36,607 nucleotides of DNA from Chara braunii (lineage: Eukaryota; Streptophyta; Charophyceae; Charales; Characeae). Location: NCBI GenBank assembly GCA_003427395.1, contig BFEA01000294.1:278223-314829 (forward strand), given 5' to 3'. Shown piece after piece: positions 1 through 8,669 of this stretch. Under the pieces are notes generated by a model. The model worked only from the letters and a program-made list of their open reading frames with translations, did no database searches and was not told where the DNA came from. Made by a program: the position numbers and the translations under genes. Each line of letters begins with the position of its first letter. The stretch's first letter is position 1.

Positions 1-151
1 GAATTGCAGCATGGCGCCAGTTGTCCAAAATCCTACGGTACCAAAGGAGGGGTTTGGAAAAAGGGTGCCAGGCCGAAAACGGGATGCAGCCGAAACAGCA
101 AAAGATAGACCAGGGATCGAGCCCTGGCGAAGTCCGTAACACTTAGCGCCC
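1..151. other. Unassigned left flank
   Basis: No coding capacity or repeat is recognised. Positions 110-127 form an imperfect palindrome (CCAGGG ... CCCTGG) that looks superficially like a tRNA T-arm on the minus strand, but no other tRNA arm is present. It may belong to the LTR or to the insertion site of the minus-strand element to the right. Confidence 0.4.
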
Positions 152-811
152 GTGCGCATCCCAGCCAGCGCTAGCGCATGCAAACACTTGCGCTCTGCCT
201 GCGCTCTATCGCAGCAGCGTGTCCGCATTGCCTGCCTAGGCCCGAATGCAGAACACTGGGCTGCCTCCTCCCTATATGGGAGTTACTGCTGCTGCTGGAC
301 TGTCTGGGCCTGGCCTTGGAAGTTTCCAGTAGCTTCTGGTCGGGCCCCAGTGTCTGCGCCCAGGCCGATGTCTACAGTTGAGGACCTGGGCCCTTTGCAG
401 TTGGGCACACCCCGGATTATCCAGGTTCCGAAAGTTTGCTGTGTTTGCATTGGCCCACGGGGTAGATGTGACGACAGTGCCGCATTCTCATTGGCCTGTG
501 GCCACTTCGTGATGTGTCGGCCTCACACTGCGTGTGTCCAGGGTGCAACCACCCGCTTCCTGGGCTCAACTGCCTGACGCAGCTGCTTCTTCTGGAAGAG
601 CCCAGGTTGAGGCCCAGGTTGAGGCCCAGGTTGCACTTCAACCAGCTGGCATGCAGCAACTGTCTGAGACCCACATTGGAAAATGCTGAGATAAGGGACT
701 CTCGTGGATATTCAGGCCCGCCTTCACTTAGGGCAGGCACGAGGCTTGCTGAGGGCCACAGTCAGAACGTATGCATGTTGTGTAAGGGCCCATGAGGACA
801 CATTCCTGACA
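152..811 (-). repeat. Possible 3' LTR of the minus-strand Ty3/gypsy element
   Basis: Read on the minus strand, the pol reading frame ends at 823-825, a purine tract follows at once, and the next bases (from 811 leftwards) are TGTCAGG. This is the layout expected where a Ty3/gypsy 3' LTR begins. The left boundary was not found: no clear matching CA end or target duplication is visible, so 152 is only a working limit. The frames open here (for example 152-577 plus) show no recognisable protein and are probably chance. Decisive test: a second copy of this sequence elsewhere in the genome flanking a related pol. Confidence 0.35.
598..632. repeat. 12-bp tandem repeat, about 3 copies
   Basis: The unit GAGGCCCAGGTT is present twice exactly (609-620, 621-632), preceded by an 11-bp version at 598-608. 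It lies inside the possible LTR. Confidence 0.8.
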
Positions 812-824
812 TTCCATCCCCCTT
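812..824 (-). promoter_or_regulatory. Polypurine tract of the minus-strand element
   Basis: On the minus strand the sequence is AAGGGGGATGGAA, overlapping the pol stop codon (823-825) and followed directly by TG. In LTR retrotransposons such a tract primes plus-strand DNA synthesis just before the 3' LTR. Position and composition both fit. Confidence 0.55.
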
Positions 825-1200
825 AGCTTCGAAAGTCCGCTGAGATGTTTGTTAAGCAGGAACCTTCCCCTTCAACCTTCTTTGAGGTTCTTTTATAGTC
901 TACCACAATCTGAGGTGCTGTTTCAATCAATTCATCTCTGGTGAACCATCTGTCTTGTTTGGATCCGTGTGATGCTTGAATCTGACCCAGTATTCCCTCT
1001 TGGGTTTCGGCGGTCTTCCTCTACCCACAGGCTTAGGGACAGGCATGTCTTTGTGTTCCAAAATGGCCTTGACGTCCACGTGGCCATCGATGGTTGGGGG
1101 CAGCGTTGATGTCCTTGATGGAATTCTTGTGTCTCAGCAAAAGGTGCAATCATTGCTTCTTGAGATTTCTTGATGTGTTCGACAGCTTCCTGCAGCAACT
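823..1200 (-). pseudogene. Ty3/gypsy integrase C-terminal tail with chromodomain-like end (broken)
   Basis: This is the last part of the minus-strand pol. The frame beginning near 1198 opens with an integrase-tail helix (VEHIKKSQEAM) and then jumps directly into PFAET. The stretch normally lying between these parts, including the GPxxF/Y region, is missing, which indicates an internal deletion near 1140. After a frame change the minus strand reads a segment with EYWVRFKHH and, after a further one-base shift, WFTRDELIETAP, ending at TAA 823-825. The order aromatic-V-x-F-K followed by W-x-x-x-[DE]-L matches the end of a chromodomain, which in chromoviruses is thought to tether integration complexes to marked chromatin. 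At least two frame breaks and a deletion make it non-functional. The chromodomain reading is by eye. Confidence 0.65.
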
Positions 1201-1960
1201 TCTCATCCTAGACACCAAATTCTATGGTTCCAGGAGTTGTAGCAGATTGGTTTTCAGGCAGGAGGAAGTCTAGACCAGATCTAGGCTTCCACCTCAAATG
1301 CAACTGATTTGGACTGGCGCTAGTGGTGCTGTGCACAACATTGTTGTACAGGCTGGCGATGAGAGGTAACTTCTTATCCCAGTCATCTTGGTTGGGCTTA
1401 ATGTAATGCCTCAACAGATGTTGCACCACTCGGTTCATCTATTCAGCTTGATTCCCAGAAGTCATTTGGAGTTGGCTGCGCATCTGTTCTGCAACCTTCT
1501 TTCACATTTCACTGGTGAAACGAGCATCTTTGTTACTAACAATAGCCATTGGCAGTCCAAAGTCACGCACCCAGTTATCCATAAATAACTTGATGACGTG
1601 TGCAGTCCTTGCAGTCACGGGCATGGCAATCAGTGTAGCGTACTTAGCAAACCTATCAACTATGCCTAAGATATGCCTCTTGCCACTCGTGCTGGTCACG
1701 AGGGTATCCATGAAGTCCATGGAAACACTTTGTCTCGAACCAGCAGGACTGGGCAAGGACTTGAGTAACCCAAGCTGAGTTTGAGTTCGCGGCTTGTCCC
1801 GCTCACAGACTCGACAAGTTTGTACGTACTGCTTGGCTTCGTCTAGCATACTAGGCCACTAGAATCGTTGTACCAGATTTGCACTAGTCTTTTAATAGCT
1901 AAAATGTCCTGTTGCGTCTTGACGCTCTCCTAAAATCAAACTATGCAAAATTTCACTAGA
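1201..1960 (-). pseudogene. Ty3/gypsy integrase (zinc finger and catalytic core), inactivated
   Basis: The minus strand reads an integrase all in one frame, with stops inside. The HHCC zinc-finger region (about 1960-1800) ends with TCRVC, and two stops fall between its histidine and cysteine halves. The catalytic core follows: first Asp in SMDFMD (codon 1715-1717), then VDRFAKYATLI. The second catalytic position sits in SNKDARF, where an Asn codon (1532-1534) replaces the usual Asp. A stop follows F-T-S-E-M at about 1502-1504. The block carrying the third catalytic residue is shortened, and the sequence resumes with MNRVVQHLLRHYIKPNQ and a core C-terminal part (PLIASLYNN, SPNQLHL). Active integrase would insert element cDNA into chromosomes; this copy lacks an intact D,D,E triad. 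Confidence 0.88.
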
Positions 1961-2870
1961 TGAATCAGCTAATCTTTCGAACCCTGCCTTTTCAAGAAAG
2001 AGTAACCCATCCACCATCACAAACTCATCAGACGTGACCTTATCTTGGGTCTCAAGTTTGCGTATGATGTCCATCGTGACATAATCTTCCTTGTAGGCTT
2101 CCACCATTGACTGAGTTACTTCGTCAGATAAACCAAACTCAGTAATTAGCGCACCTAGGTAGTCTGTCCTGTGTGACAGCACATCACCAACCTTGTTGTA
2201 CTCTCCCTTCACATAATCTAGCTCGAAGTCATTTTGGTCTATGACCTCAATCCAGCGTTTGAGTGCATCATGGCGGACAGGTTGTGTCTTGATCCACTTG
2301 AGTGTTTGATGGTCAGTTCTCAAGTAGAAGAACCTTCCCAACAGATAATGTTTTCAGTGGACAAGTGTTTTGTAGAGGGCATAGATTTTCCTTTCGTAGG
2401 TGTTCTTCGCTAACTTATTTAATAGCATGTTCTTACTCGTATAATCTAGCTTGAAGTCATATTGGTCTATGACCTCAATCCAACGTTTGAATGCATCAGA
2501 GCGGTGAACTTCACCAACTTGTTGTACTCTCCCTTCACATAATCTAGCTTGAAGTCATATTGGTCTATGACCTCAATCCAGTGTTTGAGTGCATCAGAGC
2601 GGATAAGTTGTGTCTTGATCCACTTTAGTGTCTGATGGTCAGTTCTCAAGTATGAAAACCTTCCCAATCGATAATGTCTCTAGTGGACAAGTGCTTTGTA
2701 GAGGGCGTAAAGTTCTTTTTCATAGGTGGACTTCGCCAACTTATTTGATGACATCTTCTTACTCATATACTCGATCGACCTCAACTTCTTCCTTTTCTGT
2801 TGAGCTAGTATTGTGCCAATGCGATATTGGCTTGCGTCAGTGGTTACAACAAATGACCTATCCGGATCGG
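1961..2870 (-). pseudogene. Ty3/gypsy RNase H and linker, with internal duplication
   Basis: RNase H degrades the RNA strand of the RNA:DNA hybrid made during reverse transcription. On the minus strand the domain begins with VVTTDASQYRIG (first catalytic Asp in TDAS, about 2834-2842). It continues with IEYMSKKM and STYEKELYAL, which carries the Glu of the second motif, then YLRTDHQTLKW and RWIEVIDQ-DF. The usual C-terminal ADALSR motif appears only as GDVLSHR. The linker to integrase (about 2180-1960) reads LGALITEFGLSDEV and VDGLLFLEKAGF. The second half of the domain is present more than once because of a local duplication (2192-2770), so no continuous domain can be read. Confidence 0.85.
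2192..2770 (-). repeat. Local duplication of RNase H sequence (two long copies and one short copy)
   Basis: Three related segments follow one another: 2192-2443, a short one at 2444-2503, and 2518-2770. The two long copies sit about 326 bp apart and share the region that encodes YLRTDHQTLKW through DYVKGEYNK. The short copy matches only about 2543-2602 of the right copy. The copies differ at many positions, so this is an old duplication or a template-switch product, not a recent assembly repeat. Confidence 0.85.
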
Positions 2871-3780
2871 GAATCATGAGAGCCTCATGATGCATGAAAA
2901 CAGTCTCGCATTGGTCGGTCCATTTCCATGGTGTGTCAAGGCGAGTTAGATTAGTCAAAGGGAAGGCCGCAATGCTATAATTCTCCATGAAGTTGCGATA
3001 ATACCCGTTCATCCCTAAGAAAGATTTGACCTCGATGACAGACTGAAGTCGTGGCCAGTCACGAATGCTACCCACCTTGGCATCTTCGACCCTTATCCCT
3101 TCCGGGAATATCTCATGACCCAAGTACAAGATTTTAGTGTGCCCAAACTCGCATTTCTCTAAGTTAATCTTATACTTCTGCTATTGAAGGAGTGAAAGTA
3201 CGGTTTCTAGATGCTGAGCATGTTCCTCAATTGTTCTACTAAAGAGAAGTATGTCGTCGATGTACACGACAATGACCTTATCTAAGTAGTCATGAAATAT
3301 CCTATTCACGGCGTGCTGAATGTACCCGGTGCATTGCAAAGGCCAAAGGGCATCACCACAAACGTGTACAGACCGTACCTGGTCTGAAATGCGATTTTGT
3401 GCTGGTCCTCTAGTCTAATGGCAATCTGATGGTAGCCGAATGACAATCTGATGGTAGTCGGATTTTTAATCTATCTTGGTAAAATACTTACATCCCTGCA
3501 CCCTATCCAAAAGGTCGTCGATGCGTGGTAAAGACTTTGCTTTCTTAACAGTGATGATATTGAGCTTCTATATTGAATGCACATCCTTAGTGTTCCCCCC
3601 TTCTTCGGGACAAATAAGACTTGTGAGTCGAAGGAGGACGTGCTAGGCCATATCCAACCCTTCTCCGTTAACTCTTTTACTTGTCGCTGAAGTTCGTCTA
3701 ACTCGGTCGGTGTCATCCTATAGATTCTTCCATTGGGTATCTTGCTCCCTGGAACTATCTCTATGGCATGAACAACCACC
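2871..3780 (-). pseudogene. Ty3/gypsy reverse transcriptase (broken)
   Basis: Minus strand. The N-terminal part (3779-3600) reads VVHAIEIVPGSKIPNGRIYR, RQVKELTEKGWI and VLFVPKKGG with LRMCIQYR, the standard Ty3/gypsy RT fingers. The frame breaks just after QYR and continues in another frame with the motif ending TKID, then a stop. The catalytic palm motif YIDD is intact at 3253-3264, followed by RTIEEHAQHLETVLSLL, a TAG stop (3181-3183) and NLEKCEFG. The thumb and connection continue at 3129 with YLGHEIFPEGI, SFLGMNGYYRNF and PLTNLTRLDTPW. The enzyme would copy element RNA into DNA. Frameshifts, at least two stops and a 22-bp duplication (3417-3460) inactivate it. Confidence 0.9.
3417..3460. 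repeat. 22-bp tandem duplication inside RT
   Basis: Two adjacent 22-bp copies (3417-3438, 3439-3460) differ at two positions. They duplicate the coding sequence for YHQI and neighbours in the RT palm and shift the frame (22 is not a multiple of 3). Confidence 0.9.
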
Positions 3781-3867
3781 CTTTTTACAACTCATGAAGG
3801 CTCCTCAAACAGATCAGGGTACCTTGCAACGACATTTCTATCTCTGGGGTGTTTTAACGGCCTCCCC
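3781..3867 (-). other. Junction between family-1 pol and family-2 gag
   Basis: Homology to the plus-strand gag copy (ending at about 12863 there) stops at about 3868. To the left, the minus strand reads VARYPDLFEEPS, then a stop and further residues leading directly into the RT start VVHAIEIVPG. So this short stretch already belongs to the pol family. Both parts have the same orientation, which makes the combination a chimera. Confidence 0.65.
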
Positions 3868-6020
3868 TAGTCAGCCTCTACCGCTGTTATCTCTAAATCA
3901 TTGAGGATGATAACGGCGCGCCGCATATCTCCAAGCGAGTTTCAGTTCACTCATTCTTCCCGATGTCCGAATATTTTCCCTTTTAGTGACATGGTGTATC
4001 TCTTTCTCATAATATCGTGGTTGAACTCTGGGCAAATTCGCACAAAGTGCCCGATCATTGTGCAATATTTGCAGTGCTCATTGGTAGAATCTCTCCTACT
4101 GAACCCTCGATTTGTCACTCTCGCTGGGACCACGACTTCTTAGGGAGGGAGGGAGGGTCATGATACTTGCGCCTGCATTACCATCAGTGCATTCTCCATC
4201 CTTTCTATCTTATTGTAAACTTCGTGCACGCGTTCATGTACGCCTTTATCCCCTTTTCACCTTATCCCCGGTCTTGCCGGTTAGATGTATGACTTCTCCC
4301 TCCTTAAGCAAGGCCAATGACTCAGTCACTACGATTTTCTATTAAGGTCTGTTACCGTACTGAAATCAACATCCCTTGTGTTCACGAATTTGCTCGTCTG
4401 CTGGTAGGCTAACAAAATCTTGTCTTTGTCGAACTCAGAGAACTGCCTGAGGAAATATTTGTTCATTATTCGGTAGGTTACCCCGGGGATCCTCAACGCT
4501 ACCAGGGTAAATTCTCTCAGAAAGTTGTTGTATGTGGCGAAGTTATTCTTTCATACTGCCGCTAATTCGGCTTCTATTGCCATTTTCTCCGCCGTCAGGT
4601 ATTTCCTCATCATCACACCCTTGGTTTCCTTTCAAAACCTGCCGGCAGCAACGATAGCCATTATGTCTCGCCCTAGGCTGAGCAACACATGCTGCTCTAG
4701 GTGATCCATTTTTTTTTCTTCACTCCATTTTAGTAATGTCGCCAGGTTCTCGTAGTCTATTAGGAACTTTGTGATGTTTGCCCTGTCAAATGTCAACTTC
4801 TTCTTAGTGTCCGCGATGTATCCTTGATTTTTGCTTAGTGCTCATGTGAGGGATGACACCATCTTCTTTGGGTCACCATCGGAGCTGCTGGTCTCGCCGA
4901 CCGTACTAGTTTCCTGCCCTTCTTTACCGACCCTTTGTCTCTCTCCGACTTTTGCAGTCCCCTCCGGAATAAACCATCCCAGACTCCAAGTCCCTCGCAG
5001 CCCCGTATAAATATTGGTGCAGTCGGCAGACGGCTAGCCCTGCTGTCTATGGTTAGCGGATTTGCATCTTTTTCCGCTTCTACTCCAAAAGAGTCCCCCT
5101 TCTCTTTCCCTCTCTTGTTGGGCGTTCTTCCGTGGTCACTATCCTTACCCCCCTGTCGGATTCCCTCCGTTCGTCACGCAATTCTTCCCTCGGAAAGTCC
5201 TCCTCGCTTCCGATCATCATTTTCTCGATCAATCTTGCTTTGTACTCCGCGGTTTTCTTCTCTATCACTGCTAGCTTGCGCCGCGCGTCTGTGATTCTCA
5301 CCTTCTTTGATACAACTCCATCTGAATTGCGTGGGCCCGATCTTTCTTTGTCTCTACCTTCCCTGGTTTCCTGGGTCCCTCGTTTGCTTCTTCCGACTTT
5401 TTCCGAGCTTTCTCCTGAGGAGATCTTTTTCCTGTTCCCCTTAGTCCCATCCGGGTTTGTCGATTCTCTGTCCTTCTGACCCCCCTCGCATTGCACAGCG
5501 CTACCTCCTATGTCTTATCCTTCCTCGCTCCTACGATTGCCTGTCTCATCCTCCCTCGCCATTTTGCCTAGATCTGCATAAACCAGAGGAATTTCCCGGA
5601 CACATGCCTCTTGAAACTTTTAGGTTCTATAGACCCTAGTCTTTTTGGTTTGCCTCTTTCAAAAAGTAGTCCTATTTCTGCCATCCGATCGTTTTTCCTG
5701 AAAAAACCGTAGTTGACCCGCTCCTCTATCGGACTAAGGAATAGAACTCAGTTCCTCTTTTGACAAGCTTGCTAAAGCGTTTTTGTACGTTGTATAGGGT
5801 GCACAGGACCTCTGGTTGTACACAAAGTTAGGGAAGGATCTCGTTCCTCCTTAAGGTCAGTATCTCTTTTTGTCGTTTTCGAGGAGGATTTCAACCTTTC
5901 TGGTCATGACGGTTATCGTGGTTTTATCCCCACATTGGTTTATATAGAACGCGAGTTTGGCTACTATTAGTTCCCGATTGACGAAGGCGTACCAGCAACA
6001 AGGGTCTTCCTGGAAGAACG
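3868..6020 (-). pseudogene. Ty3/gypsy-type gag, left inverted copy (broken)
   Basis: Minus-strand copy of the gag read on the plus strand at 10790-13196. It starts near 6010 with a segment containing FYINQCGDKTTITVMTRKVE. A charged region follows (about 5496-5080) with RNSDGVVSKKVRITDARRKL and ARLIEKMMIGSEED. The capsid-like part (about 4900-4150) is broken by stops, for example TGA at 4551-4553. It ends with a complete CCHC zinc knuckle, C-x2-C-x4-H-x4-C, at 4032-4073 (CKYCTMIGHFVRIC), which would bind element RNA. The corresponding knuckle in the right copy has lost its first Cys, so this copy better keeps the ancestral motif. Gag would form the particle in which reverse transcription occurs. 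Confidence 0.75.
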
Positions 6021-6287
6021 GACCTCTGTTTGGTATTCAGGAATGTCCACACTTTGTCGCGGGTGGATAGATAAGGTTTACATCTGCCACGGTCGGCCTA
6101 CCCCGGCCGACCGTGCCCCTCCCCCCTTTCTAAACTACATGTCTTTACTGCCTTTTTCCCGCCTCGCAGCGACCTATTTGGTTGTCTTATTCTGACGCCC
6201 CTCCCCTTTTTTTTTTGGTTAACAAGGCCCCCTATGTGGTAGTATCATACTAATTTTGCTATGCCGGTTTGGCCACCTATGCTATTC
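6021..6287. other. Spacer between gag and upstream module region, left arm
   Basis: Short low-coding stretch with a T-rich run (about 6209-6218) and the hairpin at 6088-6115. Its right-arm equivalent is about 10568-10790. Nothing else is recognised. Confidence 0.4.
6088..6115. repeat. Perfect 11-bp-stem hairpin present only in the left arm
   Basis: The stem CACGGTCGGCC pairs perfectly with its complement across a 6-nt loop. At the matching place in the right arm (about 10700-10720) only one side of the stem is present, so the hairpin arose or was lost after the arms separated. Confidence 0.7.
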
Positions 6288-8150
6288 CTACTCTCGTCCT
6301 CTCGGCCCCTCCGGCTCCGCAGACTTGTCGAACAGTTGCGCTACCCCTACCAAATAGCTCTCCCCTATCTGAATCTCCCTCTGAATTATGTGCTCATATT
6401 CCGCATAGGCTAACCGCGGCGTCCCGAATATCGTGATATTGATGACCTCCAGGAGTTCCTGGGCCCAGTTCCCCCAAAACAGCTCATGCTCCATGGAGAC
6501 GTCGTAAAATATCCCGATGGCTTGAGGTGGGAAGTGGTCTACCCAAACTGTTATCGAGTCCGCCAGATCTTGTGCCCTAGGGAGGCTCCAAAAGATGAGG
6601 TCTATCATAAATCGAGGGACCTGACATCTTAGCGGGGTTGCTGGTGCACTAAACCATCGTCAACTCCCCACTTCCACCCTGGTCCGTAAGCCCATGTTCC
6701 TCCTGCCCCGGATTGCTTGCTCTATCCGTGTCAGTACCTGGGCGGCCCTCCGGAAGACCGGGGCTAGCTCGTGGCCCTGCGCTATTCCGATCCCCAGCGA
6801 GTGCCATCCAACTTCGGGTAGGTACAAAGTCTCAGTTATCTCTAAATTGGAGTATAGGTCATCCCCATATCCCTGGTTAAACCGCATCCCGGTCCACAAA
6901 CATTCCACCATTACGAAGGTGTTGTCCCTCCCCAAAGTTACTACCCGCCATTCTACGTCGATGCCTCAGACTTCGAAGCTTGCTAGAAGCGATACTTCCC
7001 AACCCCTGCCGTTATCCCAGGGTGGGCCGGGGTACCCGGGCTGGCGTGCCATCCAGACGAGTGTTGCCGCCATCGTTGATTGGAAATCTCCTGCATAGCC
7101 CAAGCAGAGAGGATTACAGTCTTTCTTCAACAACTGTCCGTCTACCGCCTCCTTTTCCTTTTATGTCATCATTCCTCTTCTCTGGCTTCTACTACTCTTC
7201 CTTACTTAGTTCGTCTTTCAGGGGGCAGCATCTTCCTCTGGCAGCTCGGGGCCCCGACCTCCCGCCGGATGACGTCCCACAAGACGTAGTCATTGATTAG
7301 TGGAATCCTTGACCTTATTGTTAAAGTTGTGTGTAGTATACGTAGTACCTCATACCTCTCCCCGTCGTCGAACGACCCCATTTCTAGAAAGATTCGGTAG
7401 TATTTCCTGTAAGTTATTGCTTCTTCGAAAGTTAGGTCGGCAAGGACCGCTACGGCCTGCCTGATGTGCGCTACGCCACCCATCCTTTGTAGTATAAAGG
7501 GCGACAACCTCATCCGTACGTTCTCACTAGGTAGAATAAAGGTTCCTCCCATAACCACCCTTAGGTCCGCTGTTACTTCGTCCCGCTCAGGATCGGCAAA
7601 CTCAAACCCTGCCTGCCATACCAACTGCCACGCCCCCTCGAAAATACCCAACGGGTCTTCTCCTGATGCTAATGTGACCGCAAAGGTGCGTCACCCATCC
7701 TTTGATAGGTACAACCGCCCCTTCGCGCGTATGTGCCCTCGCGGATCTGGATTCCATCCGCCTTGCTTTCCTTCCACCTGCCATTCTGCTTCGGTTACCA
7801 GGTACACCATGTCTTCCAAAAGTTCCATTCCGACTCAGTACACTACAAGATTCCGGATTTCATTCCGGGTGGGCATGCTGATTTCCATGCTGCCATCCCG
7901 TTCTCTCGGTGGCGCGATTCCCAGTGGCCGGTCTTCAAGGAACGTCCTTCTTCGGGCCATTTTGTATTGCCCTTCTTGTCTCTACTTCCTTGCCTGTGAT
8001 CAGCAGTTGCGCCCACAGTAGCCGGATGCCCCACTTAACTAATGTACATGCTTCCTACCCTACGTCACCCCGTAGTTTACATGCATCCTCCCCTCCTTTT
8101 GATTTCCTCATGGTTTCCGAGCTCCCTGTCTCTTAGTCGAACCACATTAC
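6288..8150 (-). pseudogene. Two-module protein region upstream of gag, left copy (function unknown)
   Basis: I do not recognise this family. The minus strand encodes two related modules. Module 1 (about 8120-7202) ends with MRLSPFILQRMGG, LTFEEAITYRKY and YVLWDVIRREVGAP. Module 2 (about 7080-6288) begins YPGPPWDNGRGWEV, continues DVEWRVVTLGRDNTF and LYLPEVGWHSLG, and ends DHFPPQAIG, LAYAEYEHIIQRE and YLVGVAQLF. The two modules resemble each other along their length, so an ancient internal duplication is likely. The same order appears in the right copy (8670-10567), which shows that the region belongs to the element upstream of gag. Several stops and frame changes break it. It could be an extra structural or host-derived domain; no function can be assigned. 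Confidence 0.6.
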
Positions 8151-8669
8151 GGAAGGCAAAGTCGGATCAGTCGGAATGGTCGTTCTTTCCGAGAAGGGGT
8201 GACACTTATTTTGCACTACGTTAGTGACAGGACAGGATCCGATGTGGCTTCTGGGGAATGCAAAGGCACGAACCTGAAAGGAAGGCGAGAGGTTCGCTAA
8301 TGAAGGGTGGGATGAAGTCAGTAGGGTCGTGATGGGAGGGTGGAAGGAACTCAAGCTTCCTAGCCTACGAACAACGGTCTGGGTGCCCGAGTTCGTGACC
8401 GATTGTTTTGGGGTTTTTTAGCACATCTTAAACGTGGCCGGTTCCATGGAAGGGACACATATGGAGTGTGTCTGGTTGACTTAAGAATTTTATAGTACCT
8501 CGTTGAAATACGGACTCTTCGACGGCGATAGAGCCTGAGAGGTTCTCGTCATCTTGACATAGGTTAGTACAATCGCCTAGAGGTAGACGTGGAGGCCTGG
8601 GACGCCATAATTAGCCGGGAGGCGGCGGCCGCTCCGTCCTACGTGGATGATGTTTTTAAATTGTTTGAG
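8151..8669. other. Inverted-repeat spacer
   Basis: 519 bp between the arms. No promoter, LTR end or gene is recognised except for the 25-codon module remnant at 8595-8669. Neither arm shows a 5' LTR here, although both coding copies start close by. Confidence 0.6.
8595..8669 (+). pseudogene. Remnant of the C-terminal end of a third module
   Basis: An open stretch of 25 codons reads AWDAIISRE and APSYVDDVFKLFE. It aligns with the end of module 1 in the right arm (VLWGVIQRE ... PTYLDDLYRLYEL, ending about 9620) and more weakly with the end of module 2 (IIQREVGM ... YLAGLGQLFE). The spacing, about 940 bp before the end of module 1, equals that between the ends of modules 1 and 2. It stops exactly where the inverted-repeat homology begins (GTAATG at 8670). 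YVDD here is not an RT motif. Confidence 0.5.

Noticed and set aside
100-140. T-arm-like palindrome near the left end
   Set aside because: Only one arm is present, and the loop lacks the usual TTC start. It is not a tRNA gene.
152-577. 141-codon open frame at the left end
   Set aside because: It overlaps other open frames on both strands, has no domain, and lies in the probable LTR.
5935-5955. TATATAAA-like sequence in the left arm (also near 10855)
   Set aside because: It encodes F-Y-I-N in the conserved gag start of both arms, so conservation is explained by protein coding.
8640-8669. YVDD as a reverse-transcriptase motif in the spacer
   Set aside because: The surrounding residues match the end of the upstream module (YLDDLYRLYEL), not an RT palm.
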